Shown one piece after another: positions 22,509-31,900 of a stretch of DNA of 32,194 bases. Source of the DNA: Lactobacillus sp. ESL0679 (GTDB lineage Bacteria; Bacillota; Bacilli; Lactobacillales; Lactobacillaceae); contig NZ_JAQTIG010000010.1 in the NCBI RefSeq assembly GCF_029433515.1, forward strand, positions 1 to 32,194, written 5' to 3'. Within the stretch, counting starts at the first letter, position 1. Every line of letters begins with the position of its first letter. Below the pieces are notes generated by a model. That model was not told the origin of the DNA. It searched no databases and saw only the letters and a program-made list of their open reading frames with translations. Position numbers and translations under genes: made by a program.

Positions 22509-25500
22509 ATGGTAGGAAAAAACAATTTTAAAGAGAAATTACGGCAAATGGTCACACAAAATAAGCGTGAACACTTTGCAATTAGAAAGTTGACGATTGG
22601 TGCAGTCTCGGTCTTGCTCGGCGTGACCTTCTTAGGGGTAAATAACCAGACGGCTAAGGCCGATACAGTAACATCAACTCCAGCTACGCAGACTAAGAAG
22701 CAGCCTGACCTTACAACTTATCAGGCACTGAAGTCATTCTTAAAGAGTGACGATCAGGCAGCACAAGCCAATGCCAAGCCAGCAGCGACCACTAATACTA
22801 ATAAGCCGCAAGCAAATGATGATCCTGCAACTAGTCAACCAGCACCAACAGAGTCGGATCAGTCCGTAGCCACAACAAATACAAGCGCTAATATTGTTGA
22901 CAATGATACTGCAACAACTAAACCAACTGCTACAACAAATACAAGCACTAATATTACCAATAATGATAATGCGACAACTAAGCCAGCAGTAACGACTAAA
23001 GATGAGGTTACTAATAATCCAGATTACATGAATTACAATGGCTCATCTAAGTTGCCAAGTGATGCAAGTGCAGGTAAAGACTTTTCAACTACAACTGACT
23101 CAACAGTTTATATTGGTAATTGGACTGATTTTACTGCTGCGATAGCAAATCCCCATATTGATAAGATTAATTTAATTAATAATATTGCTTCAAATACTAC
23201 TGGCAGGACAGATCTTGATTTTCCACAACGTAGATTAGTTGTACAATCTGATCCTACACTTAATAAAAAGTTTATTTTAGATCTACGTTTTTCAGGACCT
23301 CGTCCCAGTGATGCACTAACTAAAACTGCTATAAAAAACGGTAATACTAATTGTGCCTTAGGTGCAGCAGATGTGACCTATAATAATTTAAGAGTTTATT
23401 CTCAAAGTTACTATGGTATTTCAAACTCAATGGATGCCACTGATAGTCCGACTAAGCTTACGTTGAATAATACAGATTTTATAGGTTCACAGCTAACATA
23501 TAGCGGGCAATATACAAGTATTTATTTTGAAGGAAATGTCAATGCTGATTCTGTCTTTTCATATGTAAGCCCACTTGATGGAAAAACTTATACGTCTGAT
23601 GGCGGGGGTCAGCAATTAATTGAGTTCTGGGAAGGTTCACAAAATATATATTTTAAAAAAGGTTGTAATTTTGTAGGCTCTACAAGTGATGGTAATGTTA
23701 TTGAAATGTCAAATGGTAATGTTAATAATAAAAACCATGTAGTGTTAGAATCTGGGTCGAACGTAACTTTAAATCCATGTAAGAATCCGGGATCGGGTAT
23801 TGATGTAGCTCAACACACTAATAAAGCTAGTGCAATCGTTTCTAATAATGGTGAGGGTGATGTTACCGTTCAAAAAAATGCTGAATTAACTATTAATGTG
23901 GGTACTCCTGATTACACTGGCGGTAAAGATAAAAATGCAGCAGCGGCCATTACATTGACAAGTAACTCAGGTAATGGGGCTGCTGTAGTTGATAACGGCA
24001 CTATTACAGTAAATACTAATGGAGATATTAGTAGTAGTACTGGTGGTAGCTCGAAAGCCAATGTATTAATTTATGACCAAGGTAATTTGACTATAGGACC
24101 TGGTGGTTCACTTAATGTTTATGGTAAAAATATGCAAGACTACACCGGAACCTTGCTTTATATTTCTGGTAAAGCTGACTTAAACGGTGGTAGCTTGGAT
24201 ATTGAATTACAAGATGATCCTGATCATCCTGGTGATAAAAACTTTGGCGCAGGTAAAGGTAAAGTTAATTTAGTTGATGTTGTCAGCAATACTGCTTTAA
24301 CGGTAAATAACCCTAAGAAATTAGTTTTAAACGCATCTCTTAATAAGACCCCAGGTACTAGTATCATTGGTGATAATGAAGTTGATATTAAAAATGTTCG
24401 GCAACAGTTTGATCTTGCAGCCATGATGAAGGGCTTGCCAGGAATTGTTTTACCTCCATTTCACATATTAAAGGTACAGAGTGATGGCGCAGGAATTAAG
24501 GTTCTATCAAACGGGATTGAGACTTTAAATGGTGACTTGAAGTTGTCTGATACTGCAGTTGATAATATAAATAATGTAATTAAGATATATCCAAAAATTG
24601 GCGATAATTTAGCTGCAGCTTTTAAACTTAAAGATCATCCAGAACAATTGATACCAACGTTGCGGGGAATGGTTAATAAAGTAGATTATGATCAAATTTT
24701 TACTACAGTTATCGATCAGGCTTTCTCAACCCCGGATAGTTTTGGTTACAATAATATTTCTATGATCCCGACTAATAGCGGTGGTTTCTTAAATATTGAA
24801 GATGACAATGGCTTTTTGGGGCAAGCCTCATATCATCAAAATATGAAAGATGGCTCGTTAACAATTAGTGGTAAGGTTATTAATTATGATTCTACTGTTG
24901 ATGGTCCTGAGCAGCCTAATAACATGTTTAGTCAAATTATGCATTGTGGGACCAAGGCTTATATAATTGCTAAAATTGGTGATAGCGGGACTACCTATGT
25001 TGATCCTAAGCATCCAGTGGATAGTCCTTATCTGCATACTAAGAATATAGCTAATGATTTGACTAAAGAGTTCACTGCTGAAGTTAACCCGGATGGGACT
25101 TTTAGCTTTGATATTCCTACAGGTACAGTTGTTACGGGAGATACAATTAGTCTAACTGCTGAAGCTAACTTTGTTGGTTTTGATCCTGAAGATAAGGATC
25201 ACACGTCAGCCACAGTTCAAATTGGGCCAATTGCTGACATACAACAAATTAAGACTACGGCTGATAATAATATTGATAAGGGCTTAGAAATTGCTAAACA
25301 ACGGATTATAGCTTCAGGCTTATCTGAAGCTGACCAGCAAGAGTTCTTAGATGCTGTCCAAGATGCTCATGACAATGATGAGTATTACATTGATAATGCA
25401 ACGACCTTTACCACAGTTAATACTTATCTAACGTACGCTTATGACACTTATAATCAAGAAGGTGCTAAGTCAGAGTTTAAGTATTATGTTCAGCAGTGTG

Positions 25501-26180
25501 AGCAGAAGTTAAATATTACTGATGCGGATAAAGATATGCAGACAATCATTAATAATACGATGACCTTATGTAATGGGGCAATTGCCACATCAATCTATAG
25601 TGATCACGTTGAGAGCAAAACAGAAGACTGCTTAACTAATCAGAATCGTGACTGGGCAGAAGGTTATGCTTTAGATCGGTTCAAGTGCTGGGTTAACGAT
25701 CAAATGAGTGCATTAGTTACCAATCAAATGGACACTTGTAAGAATGATCCAAGCTTAAACCTAACAGCTGATCAAATTGCGAGTCTAAAGGATAGATCCC
25801 ATACAGTCTTAACTTTTGCACAATCAGATGTAACCAGTGCTAGCGATATTGATGTAGTAGTGGAGAAGTATCAGGCAGGTGTAAAGCAGATTAATGACTT
25901 CTTTACGACTAATTTAAATAGTATTTCACGTAATGATGCTATTTCTAATGTACAAGCTAAATGGGCAGAAGTAATGAGTAAGTTAGATAGAACCAAAGGA
26001 ATATATCCTAAGTTATCTCGTCCAGATAGAAGAAGATTACAACAAAAGCTGAGTACAGTGGCTCCAACTGCTATGTCAACATTGATGAATTGTCCAGATG
26101 CAGATGTGAGTCCAACTTATAATCAGGCGATGTCTGATCTTCAAGCAATTTTAGATGAGGCTCAATCTTTAAACAAGTAG
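22509..26180 (+). CDS. YSIRK surface protein with predicted beta-helix and Cys-containing helical C-terminus
   Basis: This is a 1223-residue exported protein. The signal peptide is HFAIRKLTIGAVSVLLG (22-38), with likely cleavage after Ala51. The motif DLTTYQALKSFLKSDD (67-82) is shared with both neighbouring surface proteins. Next comes a Thr/Asn-rich linker with near-repeats ending about 165. A long region of short strands (TLNNTDFIG, VVDNGTITVNTNG, LTIGPGGSLNVYG; about 190-620) suggests a right-handed beta-helix of the pectate-lyase-like adhesin type. The C-terminal part (about 915-1223) is alpha-helical with six cysteines. No LPxTG motif or membrane anchor is visible. It probably binds a host or carbohydrate surface; this is inference. 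Confidence 0.82.
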   Translation: MVGKNNFKEKLRQMVTQNKREHFAIRKLTIGAVSVLLGVTFLGVNNQTAKADTVTSTPATQTKKQPDLTTYQALKSFLKSDDQAAQANAKPAATTNTNKPQANDDPATSQPAPTESDQSVATTNTSANIVDNDTATTKPTATTNTSTNITNNDNATTKPAVTTKDEVTNNPDYMNYNGSSKLPSDASAGKDFSTTTDSTVYIGNWTDFTAAIANPHIDKINLINNIASNTTGRTDLDFPQRRLVVQSDPTLNKKFILDLRFSGPRPSDALTKTAIKNGNTNCALGAADVTYNNLRVYSQSYYGISNSMDATDSPTKLTLNNTDFIGSQLTYSGQYTSIYFEGNVNADSVFSYVSPLDGKTYTSDGGGQQLIEFWEGSQNIYFKKGCNFVGSTSDGNVIEMSNGNVNNKNHVVLESGSNVTLNPCKNPGSGIDVAQHTNKASAIVSNNGEGDVTVQKNAELTINVGTPDYTGGKDKNAAAAITLTSNSGNGAAVVDNGTITVNTNGDISSSTGGSSKANVLIYDQGNLTIGPGGSLNVYGKNMQDYTGTLLYISGKADLNGGSLDIELQDDPDHPGDKNFGAGKGKVNLVDVVSNTALTVNNPKKLVLNASLNKTPGTSIIGDNEVDIKNVRQQFDLAAMMKGLPGIVLPPFHILKVQSDGAGIKVLSNGIETLNGDLKLSDTAVDNINNVIKIYPKIGDNLAAAFKLKDHPEQLIPTLRGMVNKVDYDQIFTTVIDQAFSTPDSFGYNNISMIPTNSGGFLNIEDDNGFLGQASYHQNMKDGSLTISGKVINYDSTVDGPEQPNNMFSQIMHCGTKAYIIAKIGDSGTTYVDPKHPVDSPYLHTKNIANDLTKEFTAEVNPDGTFSFDIPTGTVVTGDTISLTAEANFVGFDPEDKDHTSATVQIGPIADIQQIKTTADNNIDKGLEIAKQRIIASGLSEADQQEFLDAVQDAHDNDEYYIDNATTFTTVNTYLTYAYDTYNQEGAKSEFKYYVQQCEQKLNITDADKDMQTIINNTMTLCNGAIATSIYSDHVESKTEDCLTNQNRDWAEGYALDRFKCWVNDQMSALVTNQMDTCKNDPSLNLTADQIASLKDRSHTVLTFAQSDVTSASDIDVVVEKYQAGVKQINDFFTTNLNSISRNDAISNVQAKWAEVMSKLDRTKGIYPKLSRPDRRRLQQKLSTVAPTAMSTLMNCPDADVSPTYNQAMSDLQAILDEAQSLNK

Positions 26181-26200
26181 AAGCTAATATATAAGTTTTA

Positions 26201-26242
26201 AAAAATAACCTAATTGTTAAAAGTAACAATTAGGTTATTTTT
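26201..26242. terminator. Terminator after second surface protein gene
   Basis: AAAAATAACCTAATTGTT and its complement form a perfect long stem around a 6-nt loop, ending in T. Confidence 0.92.
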
Positions 26243-26245
26243 GTA

Positions 26246-26275
26246 TTGCAACAGATAAAGATGATGTTTTATAAT
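26246..26275 (+). promoter_or_regulatory. Promoter of third surface protein gene
   Basis: TTGCAA, 18-nt spacer and TATAAT, followed by GAAAGCG as at 16850. It starts immediately after the preceding terminator. Confidence 0.65.
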
Positions 26276-26318
26276 GAAAGCGAATTCAAGTAAGCGTATA
26301 TTAAAAGGAGAATTTAGC

Positions 26319-28415
26319 ATGCAAAAGCGAAAATATTCTGAGACGCAGGGACGTTTTGCGATTAGGAAGTTAACAGTGGGGGTAACTTCTGTCTTATTAG
26401 GATTAGTTTATCTAGGTGTTAATCAGCAAGTAGTTAAGGCAGATACTACTAGCCCAGTGGTAAATAAGCAGACAGAAAGTTTAAATACATATTCTGCTCT
26501 CAATAAATTTTTACGCACAGATGATAAGACTAACGAAAATTCGGTTGCACCTGCTTCTACATCGTCAACTAACCAGTCAGCAATAGCTACCACACCTAAG
26601 CCTGTTGATAATGCTTCTAATGATACATCAGTGCCAGCACCGACCACACCTAACCCATCAACGACTAATGGTCAAGCTAATATAACTAATAATCTTACTA
26701 AGGTTAGTATTAATGGTGATTGTGATTTGTTGTGGGATGCCAGCAGTAATACTTTGCATGTTAAGGCAGGTGCTAATGGTAATAAGTTAGCTGGTAGTCT
26801 AGCTTTTAATAATGATTGTCCTGTATCAACTAATCATATTGTATTTGATGATCCAATTGCTTTTCCAGCTGATAGTGCTGGAATGTTTGAGGATCTTGAT
26901 TCGCTAAAAGATATTACTGGTTTGGATAAGGTCGACACAAGTCAAGTTGTAAATATGAGTGGAATGTTTGATTGGTGTCATAAATTATCTAAAATAAATT
27001 TAAGTAGTTTTAATACTGAGCAAGTTACCGATATGTCAACTATGTTTAGAGGATGTTATAGCCTGACAGATATAGATTTAAGTAAATTTGTGACTAAAAA
27101 GGTAACTAATATGGGCTATATGTTTCAGGACTGCCTTAACCTTATCAATTTAGACCTTAGTAATTTTGATGTAAGTAAAGTTACTGCCATGCCATATATG
27201 TTCGACAACTGTTGTAATTTAGAAAATTTAAATATAGATAGTTTTGACATAGATAATAATGTTAGTATTAGCGATCACCTTGTTGATGCTCAAGGAATGT
27301 TTAATAATTGCGTTAATTTGAAAAAATTAAATTTAAGTAGATTTGGTCATAGTGCCTTAGATTTATATAATACTGGCTCGAAATATGGTTTTGTTTTATC
27401 TGTTCCAGGACGAAATATATTCATATATTTAAGTAATTGTTTGGTAGCTAAAGCTGTTGGGGTGTTTGAAGGTGGTACTGTTGCTCATCCAGTAGGTCCA
27501 ACTTATACATCAGAAGAACTAGGTAATTTATATAATTCAGAATATCCGCCAGCAGAAACATATATTATAATGGGAGTACATGATAATGAGCGGTATGTAG
27601 CTAAAGCTAATGATAAGTTGTTAATGACTGTTGGGCAGAATTTGAATACTGTCAATTTATCGTTTACTGATAAGTTAGATGACTCAGTTAAGAGTCTAGC
27701 AGACCTGCAGACAACGCCAGACCTATTTAATGATAAGTCTGGGACTATTACTAGTGTTAAGTGGAGTGGTGCAGATGTTGATGAACAAGGGAACTTAAGT
27801 AGTACTGCTACGGGAGTAGTTGATGTAACAGCGACAATTACTTATGGCGATGGTACAACAAGCACGCTTCCTGTAACGATTAAGATCAGAAACAATGCGA
27901 TGATTAACGTTAATGAGCAGAAAGAATTTCTATCAAGTTTAACGCCAGTTGACCATACAGTTAATGATCCTGATGCTAGTAATTATCTTGACTTAAGCCA
28001 AGTCAATACTAGTGAGGTAACAGGTTATACGTGGTCAGGAGATGCTCGAGGTACTACTGATCTTGATATTAATTATAATCACAGCCAAGATGGCAGCTTG
28101 CTGGCTTATATCGTTGTCCATTACCAAGATGGGACTCAGCAGGCAGTGCTAGTGCCAGTAAGAATTAAACCGCAAAACCTGCAATGGCAATTTAAGCAGA
28201 CACAGCCAATCACAGTGAAGCTGAATACTATGGAAGCACCAGCAGAATTTAGCACACCAAGCAGCTTCTTAGCTAACACTAATCTGATTAAGAAGATTAC
28301 TTGGGCAGTTAGCCCAGACACCAGTAAGATAGGGTCTGGGGTTGGCTTTATTAAGATAACTTTTGCTGATGGAACAAGCTTAATACATGCGGTTGAAATT
28401 AACGTTGTACGGTAA
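26319..28415 (+). CDS. YSIRK BspA-type leucine-rich repeat surface protein (paralogue)
   Basis: This 698-residue paralogue of the 16889 product lacks its helical segment and some of its beta domains. The start at ATG 26319 is supported by AAAAGGAG; the frame is open from 26274. Signal peptide: RFAIRKLTVGVTSVLLG (12-28), cleavage after Ala41. The SLNTYSALNKFLRTD motif (54-68), GDCDLLWD module and BspA-type repeats follow (LSSFNTEQVTDMSTMF-like). The C-terminus (FLSSLTPVDHTVND onward) is almost identical to the 16889 product. Cysteines recur in the repeats. No LPxTG motif. Confidence 0.87.
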   Translation: MQKRKYSETQGRFAIRKLTVGVTSVLLGLVYLGVNQQVVKADTTSPVVNKQTESLNTYSALNKFLRTDDKTNENSVAPASTSSTNQSAIATTPKPVDNASNDTSVPAPTTPNPSTTNGQANITNNLTKVSINGDCDLLWDASSNTLHVKAGANGNKLAGSLAFNNDCPVSTNHIVFDDPIAFPADSAGMFEDLDSLKDITGLDKVDTSQVVNMSGMFDWCHKLSKINLSSFNTEQVTDMSTMFRGCYSLTDIDLSKFVTKKVTNMGYMFQDCLNLINLDLSNFDVSKVTAMPYMFDNCCNLENLNIDSFDIDNNVSISDHLVDAQGMFNNCVNLKKLNLSRFGHSALDLYNTGSKYGFVLSVPGRNIFIYLSNCLVAKAVGVFEGGTVAHPVGPTYTSEELGNLYNSEYPPAETYIIMGVHDNERYVAKANDKLLMTVGQNLNTVNLSFTDKLDDSVKSLADLQTTPDLFNDKSGTITSVKWSGADVDEQGNLSSTATGVVDVTATITYGDGTTSTLPVTIKIRNNAMINVNEQKEFLSSLTPVDHTVNDPDASNYLDLSQVNTSEVTGYTWSGDARGTTDLDINYNHSQDGSLLAYIVVHYQDGTQQAVLVPVRIKPQNLQWQFKQTQPITVKLNTMEAPAEFSTPSSFLANTNLIKKITWAVSPDTSKIGSGVGFIKITFADGTSLIHAVEINVVR

Positions 28416-28435
28416 TTATTAATAATTTTAAGAAG

Positions 28436-28460
28436 ATCACCAATTATTGGTGATTTTTTT
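28436..28460 (+). terminator. Terminator after third surface protein gene
   Basis: ATCACCAAT-TATTGGTGAT stem followed by seven T. Confidence 0.9.
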
Positions 28461-28723
28461 GTAGTGAAAATTAACATTTTTAAAATAATTAAATATAATT
28501 TAAAAATTAAAAGTATTTGCAATAAAATAATGAAAACTATACAGAAAAAGTTTTTTACAAATTTTCAAAATCAGCAATTTTTATTTAGCTTTTTGCTAAG
28601 TTGTTATTTTATCTTACTGCCATAGCAGGATTAGTCTCTACAGCAGATGGTAGATTCTGTGATAATCCGGTTACAAATTAATTAATGTTATTTTTCGCTT
28701 GTTAAAAAATGTACAAATATGTA

Positions 28724-28751
28724 TTGAAATAAAACTAAATATAATTATAAT
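28724..28751 (+). promoter_or_regulatory. Promoter upstream of the serine-rich repeat protein gene
   Basis: TTGAAA, 16-nt spacer and TATAAT. Transcription would start near 28758, about 180 nt before the coding start. Confidence 0.6.
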
Positions 28752-28757
28752 TAATAC

Positions 28758-28852
28758 AGTATATCGTTAGCTATATGCTAATCTAAAACCGCTGTTTTAA
28801 GTTGGATTATGGTTAGTCAAACTAAAGACTCTGCATTGCATCAGTCTTTTTT
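28758..28852 (+). ncRNA. Structured leader or small RNA
   Basis: Between the promoter at 28724 and an intrinsic terminator (AAAGACT / AGTCTTT, 28824-28849, then T) lies about 95 nt with three short hairpins: TTAGC-tatat-GCTAA, TAAAAC-cgct-GTTTTA and TTAGT-caa-ACTAA. It could be an attenuating leader for the serine-rich repeat protein gene or a free small RNA. No known riboswitch motif is recognised. Confidence 0.45.
28824..28852 (+). terminator. Terminator ahead of the serine-rich repeat protein gene
   Basis: 7-bp stem AAAGACT / AGTCTTT with a 12-nt loop and T-run, 89 nt before the ATG. The TTAGT/ACTAA hairpin just upstream overlaps the stem's first bases, so the two could compete. Confidence 0.6.
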
Positions 28853-28940
28853 ATGGGTTAATGATAATTTTGAAATCGCTAGGGCGAGCTAAAGAGTAGA
28901 GTTTAAAGTAACTAATAATTAAGTTGTAAGTGGAGATATA

Positions 28941-31900
28941 ATGGTAAATTCAGATCAAAACAAAAAGTCAGAAAAGAATTTAACTGCTAAGCAAAAGGCA
29001 GAAAGGGCGGAGAAAATCCGTGCATTTAAACGAAACTTATTAACCGCAGGGACTGCCGGTGTTGGCGGGTTACTTGGCGGCTTATTAAGTGCGCCCCAAA
29101 CAGCCCATGCTGCTACCAATGTACCGAAGGTTAAATTAGCTAACAATAAACACATGTTAGTTAATGCTCAGTCAGCGGCCATTCCTGCTTCTGAAAGTGC
29201 ACAAGCATTAAGTACACCACAGTCTAGTCCGGCTAAGCAGGTACACTCAACGAATACCGCTGAAGCCATCAGCGAGCAACAGACTAAGGACGCTAGCAGT
29301 CAGTCTGTTAAGGATGCCTTGATGTCACTTGCCAATGACAATCAATGGACTAAGAGTTCTACTGCTAACTCAGCTACCACAACCACTTCAACAACTAAAG
29401 TTAATTCCAGTTCGACAACTTCTGTTTCTGCAACTGCGTCTAATCAAGTCACTCAAGCTACTGAGCAAAAGGTAAAGCCAGAGACTCAGGCGGATACTAC
29501 TAATGAAGAACGGGATACTGATGACCCAGCTTCGTTAGTTTCTAACTATAACGAGACTCACAATGAAAATTCCAAGATAAATCAATATGTTTCTAATTCG
29601 GAATCTGCTAGCTTTACTAAAGATAGCAATAATTCTAGTGCTTCTAGGAGCTTGTCGGCTAAGGCATCGACTTGGGCTTCACTTGAGGAATCAACTGAAG
29701 ATAGTCAGGATGACAGTGAAGATGATAGTCGGGCAAATATGATGGCTGACCAGTTTGACAGTTATAGTCTTACTGGACAATCAAATAGTTTATCTAATCT
29801 CTCTAAGAGTTACGCGTCAGTATCTGCCAGTATTGCCAGTCGCAGCAGCTCGCTAAAGAGTGACATTGACAAGAGTCAATCAGATTCGGCTAGTTTGGCA
29901 AGCAATTTAAGTTATCAAGATTCCTCTTCGACAGCGCTTTCTAATAGTCAAGAGCAGAGTCAAGAAGATAGTAATGAACTGGCTTCAGCCCAGATATCAG
30001 CCTCAGCCGTTCTCGAATCATCTGGTAATCTAGATCCTGATATTAGTGCGTCACTCTCTGCCGAAGCAACAAGTGCTAACTCATTGAGTGCTTCTAAGAG
30101 CTCAGTAGACTCCGCTAGTCAATCTACTAGCGCTTCAGACAATAAATCATCAAATTCTATTTATAATGGAATTACAAGTAATAACACCAGCTTAAATACT
30201 GTAGGGTTTAACTACAATACGTCACGCTTAATGTTTAATGTGGCAAGTAACAAGTTTAATGTGAGTCTTGCTGCTAGACAAGAGAGTGATGCCAACTTAT
30301 CAAACTCGGCTAACAAGTCGGCAATCGCCAGCATGAGTGCTGATACAGCTAAGTTAGAAGAACAGATCGCTACTAGTTTATCGCAGGAGGCTGCGAGTTT
30401 AGCAAGCTTGAGTGATGTTTCGTTAAGTCACTCGGCAAGCAACTCAGCTAGTCAGAGTGCTAGTCAGAGTACTTCTAAGGTTACCAGTCAGAATTATTCG
30501 GCAGTAGTATCACATTATCACAACGTCAGTGATAGTAACTCGGCAATGCATGCAGCTGTATCTAATCAGAACTCGAAGAACTTGGCCAGTATGGCGCACA
30601 AGGATTCTGCTTCAGCAAGTAATAGTTACTCGGCTTCGCAGCATAAGATTGACTCGATGTTAAGTTCTAACTCGTTAAGTCTGCATAACAGTGAGAGTGG
30701 ATCCAAGTCAACGTCCGCGATTTTCAGTAAGAGTATGCAGTCATATAACTTGGCTTCTAGCAGTGCCTCGGCTTATGCAGCTTCGGCAAGTAAGTCAGCG
30801 AGCGATCACAGCACCAGCTTGAACGCAAGTATGCAGTCGCAGGTTGACCATAATTATTCGAGCTTAACTTCGGCTGCAGGTCAGTTATCGGCTAGTTCGA
30901 TGGCTGATGCTGTGCTTAAGAACAGTCAGTCTAACTCGAAAGTTAACTCGGCAATCGAGAGTCTGTTGGTTGATAACGCGCAGATGAGTGCGGCGAGTCA
31001 GGCAAGCTCGCTGAGTAAGAGTGCTAGCGAACAGGCTAGTTCCGCAGTAGAAAGTGCCAGTGCCTCAGCCAACAGTATGAGTCAAGACATGAGTGCCAAT
31101 GCCAGTGCTTCGGCAGCCAGTGCTAGTGCGTCAGCCAACAGCATGAGTCAAGATATGAGTGCCAATGCTAGCGCCTCAGCAGCGAGTGCCAGTGCGTCCG
31201 CCAACAGCATGAGTCAAGATATGAGTGCTTCGGCCGCAAGTGCTAGTGCATCAGCAAACAGCATGAGTCAAGACATGAGTGCCTCGGCAGCAAGTGCTAG
31301 TGCCTCAGCAAACAGCATGAGTCAAGACATGAGTGCCTCGGCAGCAAGTGCCAGTGCCTCAGCAAACAGCATGAGCTATGATATGAGTGCTTCGGCAGCA
31401 AGTGCGAGTGCGTCAGCCAACAGCATGAGTCAAGACATGAGTGCCAATGCCAGTGCTTCGGCAGCCAGTGCTAGTGCTTCAGCCAATAGTATGAGCCATG
31501 ATATGAGTGCCTCAGCAGAGAGTGCGAGTGACTCAGCCAATAGTATGAGCCATGATATGAGTGCCTCGGCCGCAAGTGCTAGTGCCTCAGCCAACAGCAT
31601 GAGTCAAGACATGAGTGCCTCGGCAGCAAGTGCTAGTGCCTCAGCCAACAGCATGAGTCAAGATATGAGCGCTTCAGCTGCTAGCGCTAGTGCATCAGCC
31701 AACAGCATGAGTCAAGATATGAGCGCTTCAGCTGCTAGCGCTAGTGCCTCAGCCAACAGCATGAGTCATGATATGAGTGCAAGTGCCGCCAGTGCGAGTG
31801 CTTCAGCTAACAGCATGAGCCATGATATGAGTGCTTCGGCAGAGAGTGCCAGTCAAGATGCGAGTGCTTCAGCCGCCAGTGCCAGTGCCTCAGCTAACAG

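Noticed and set aside
16889..28415. LPxTG sortase signals in the three YSIRK proteins
   Set aside because: The C-termini (INVVK, QSLNK, INVVR) have no LPxTG, hydrophobic stretch or basic tail.
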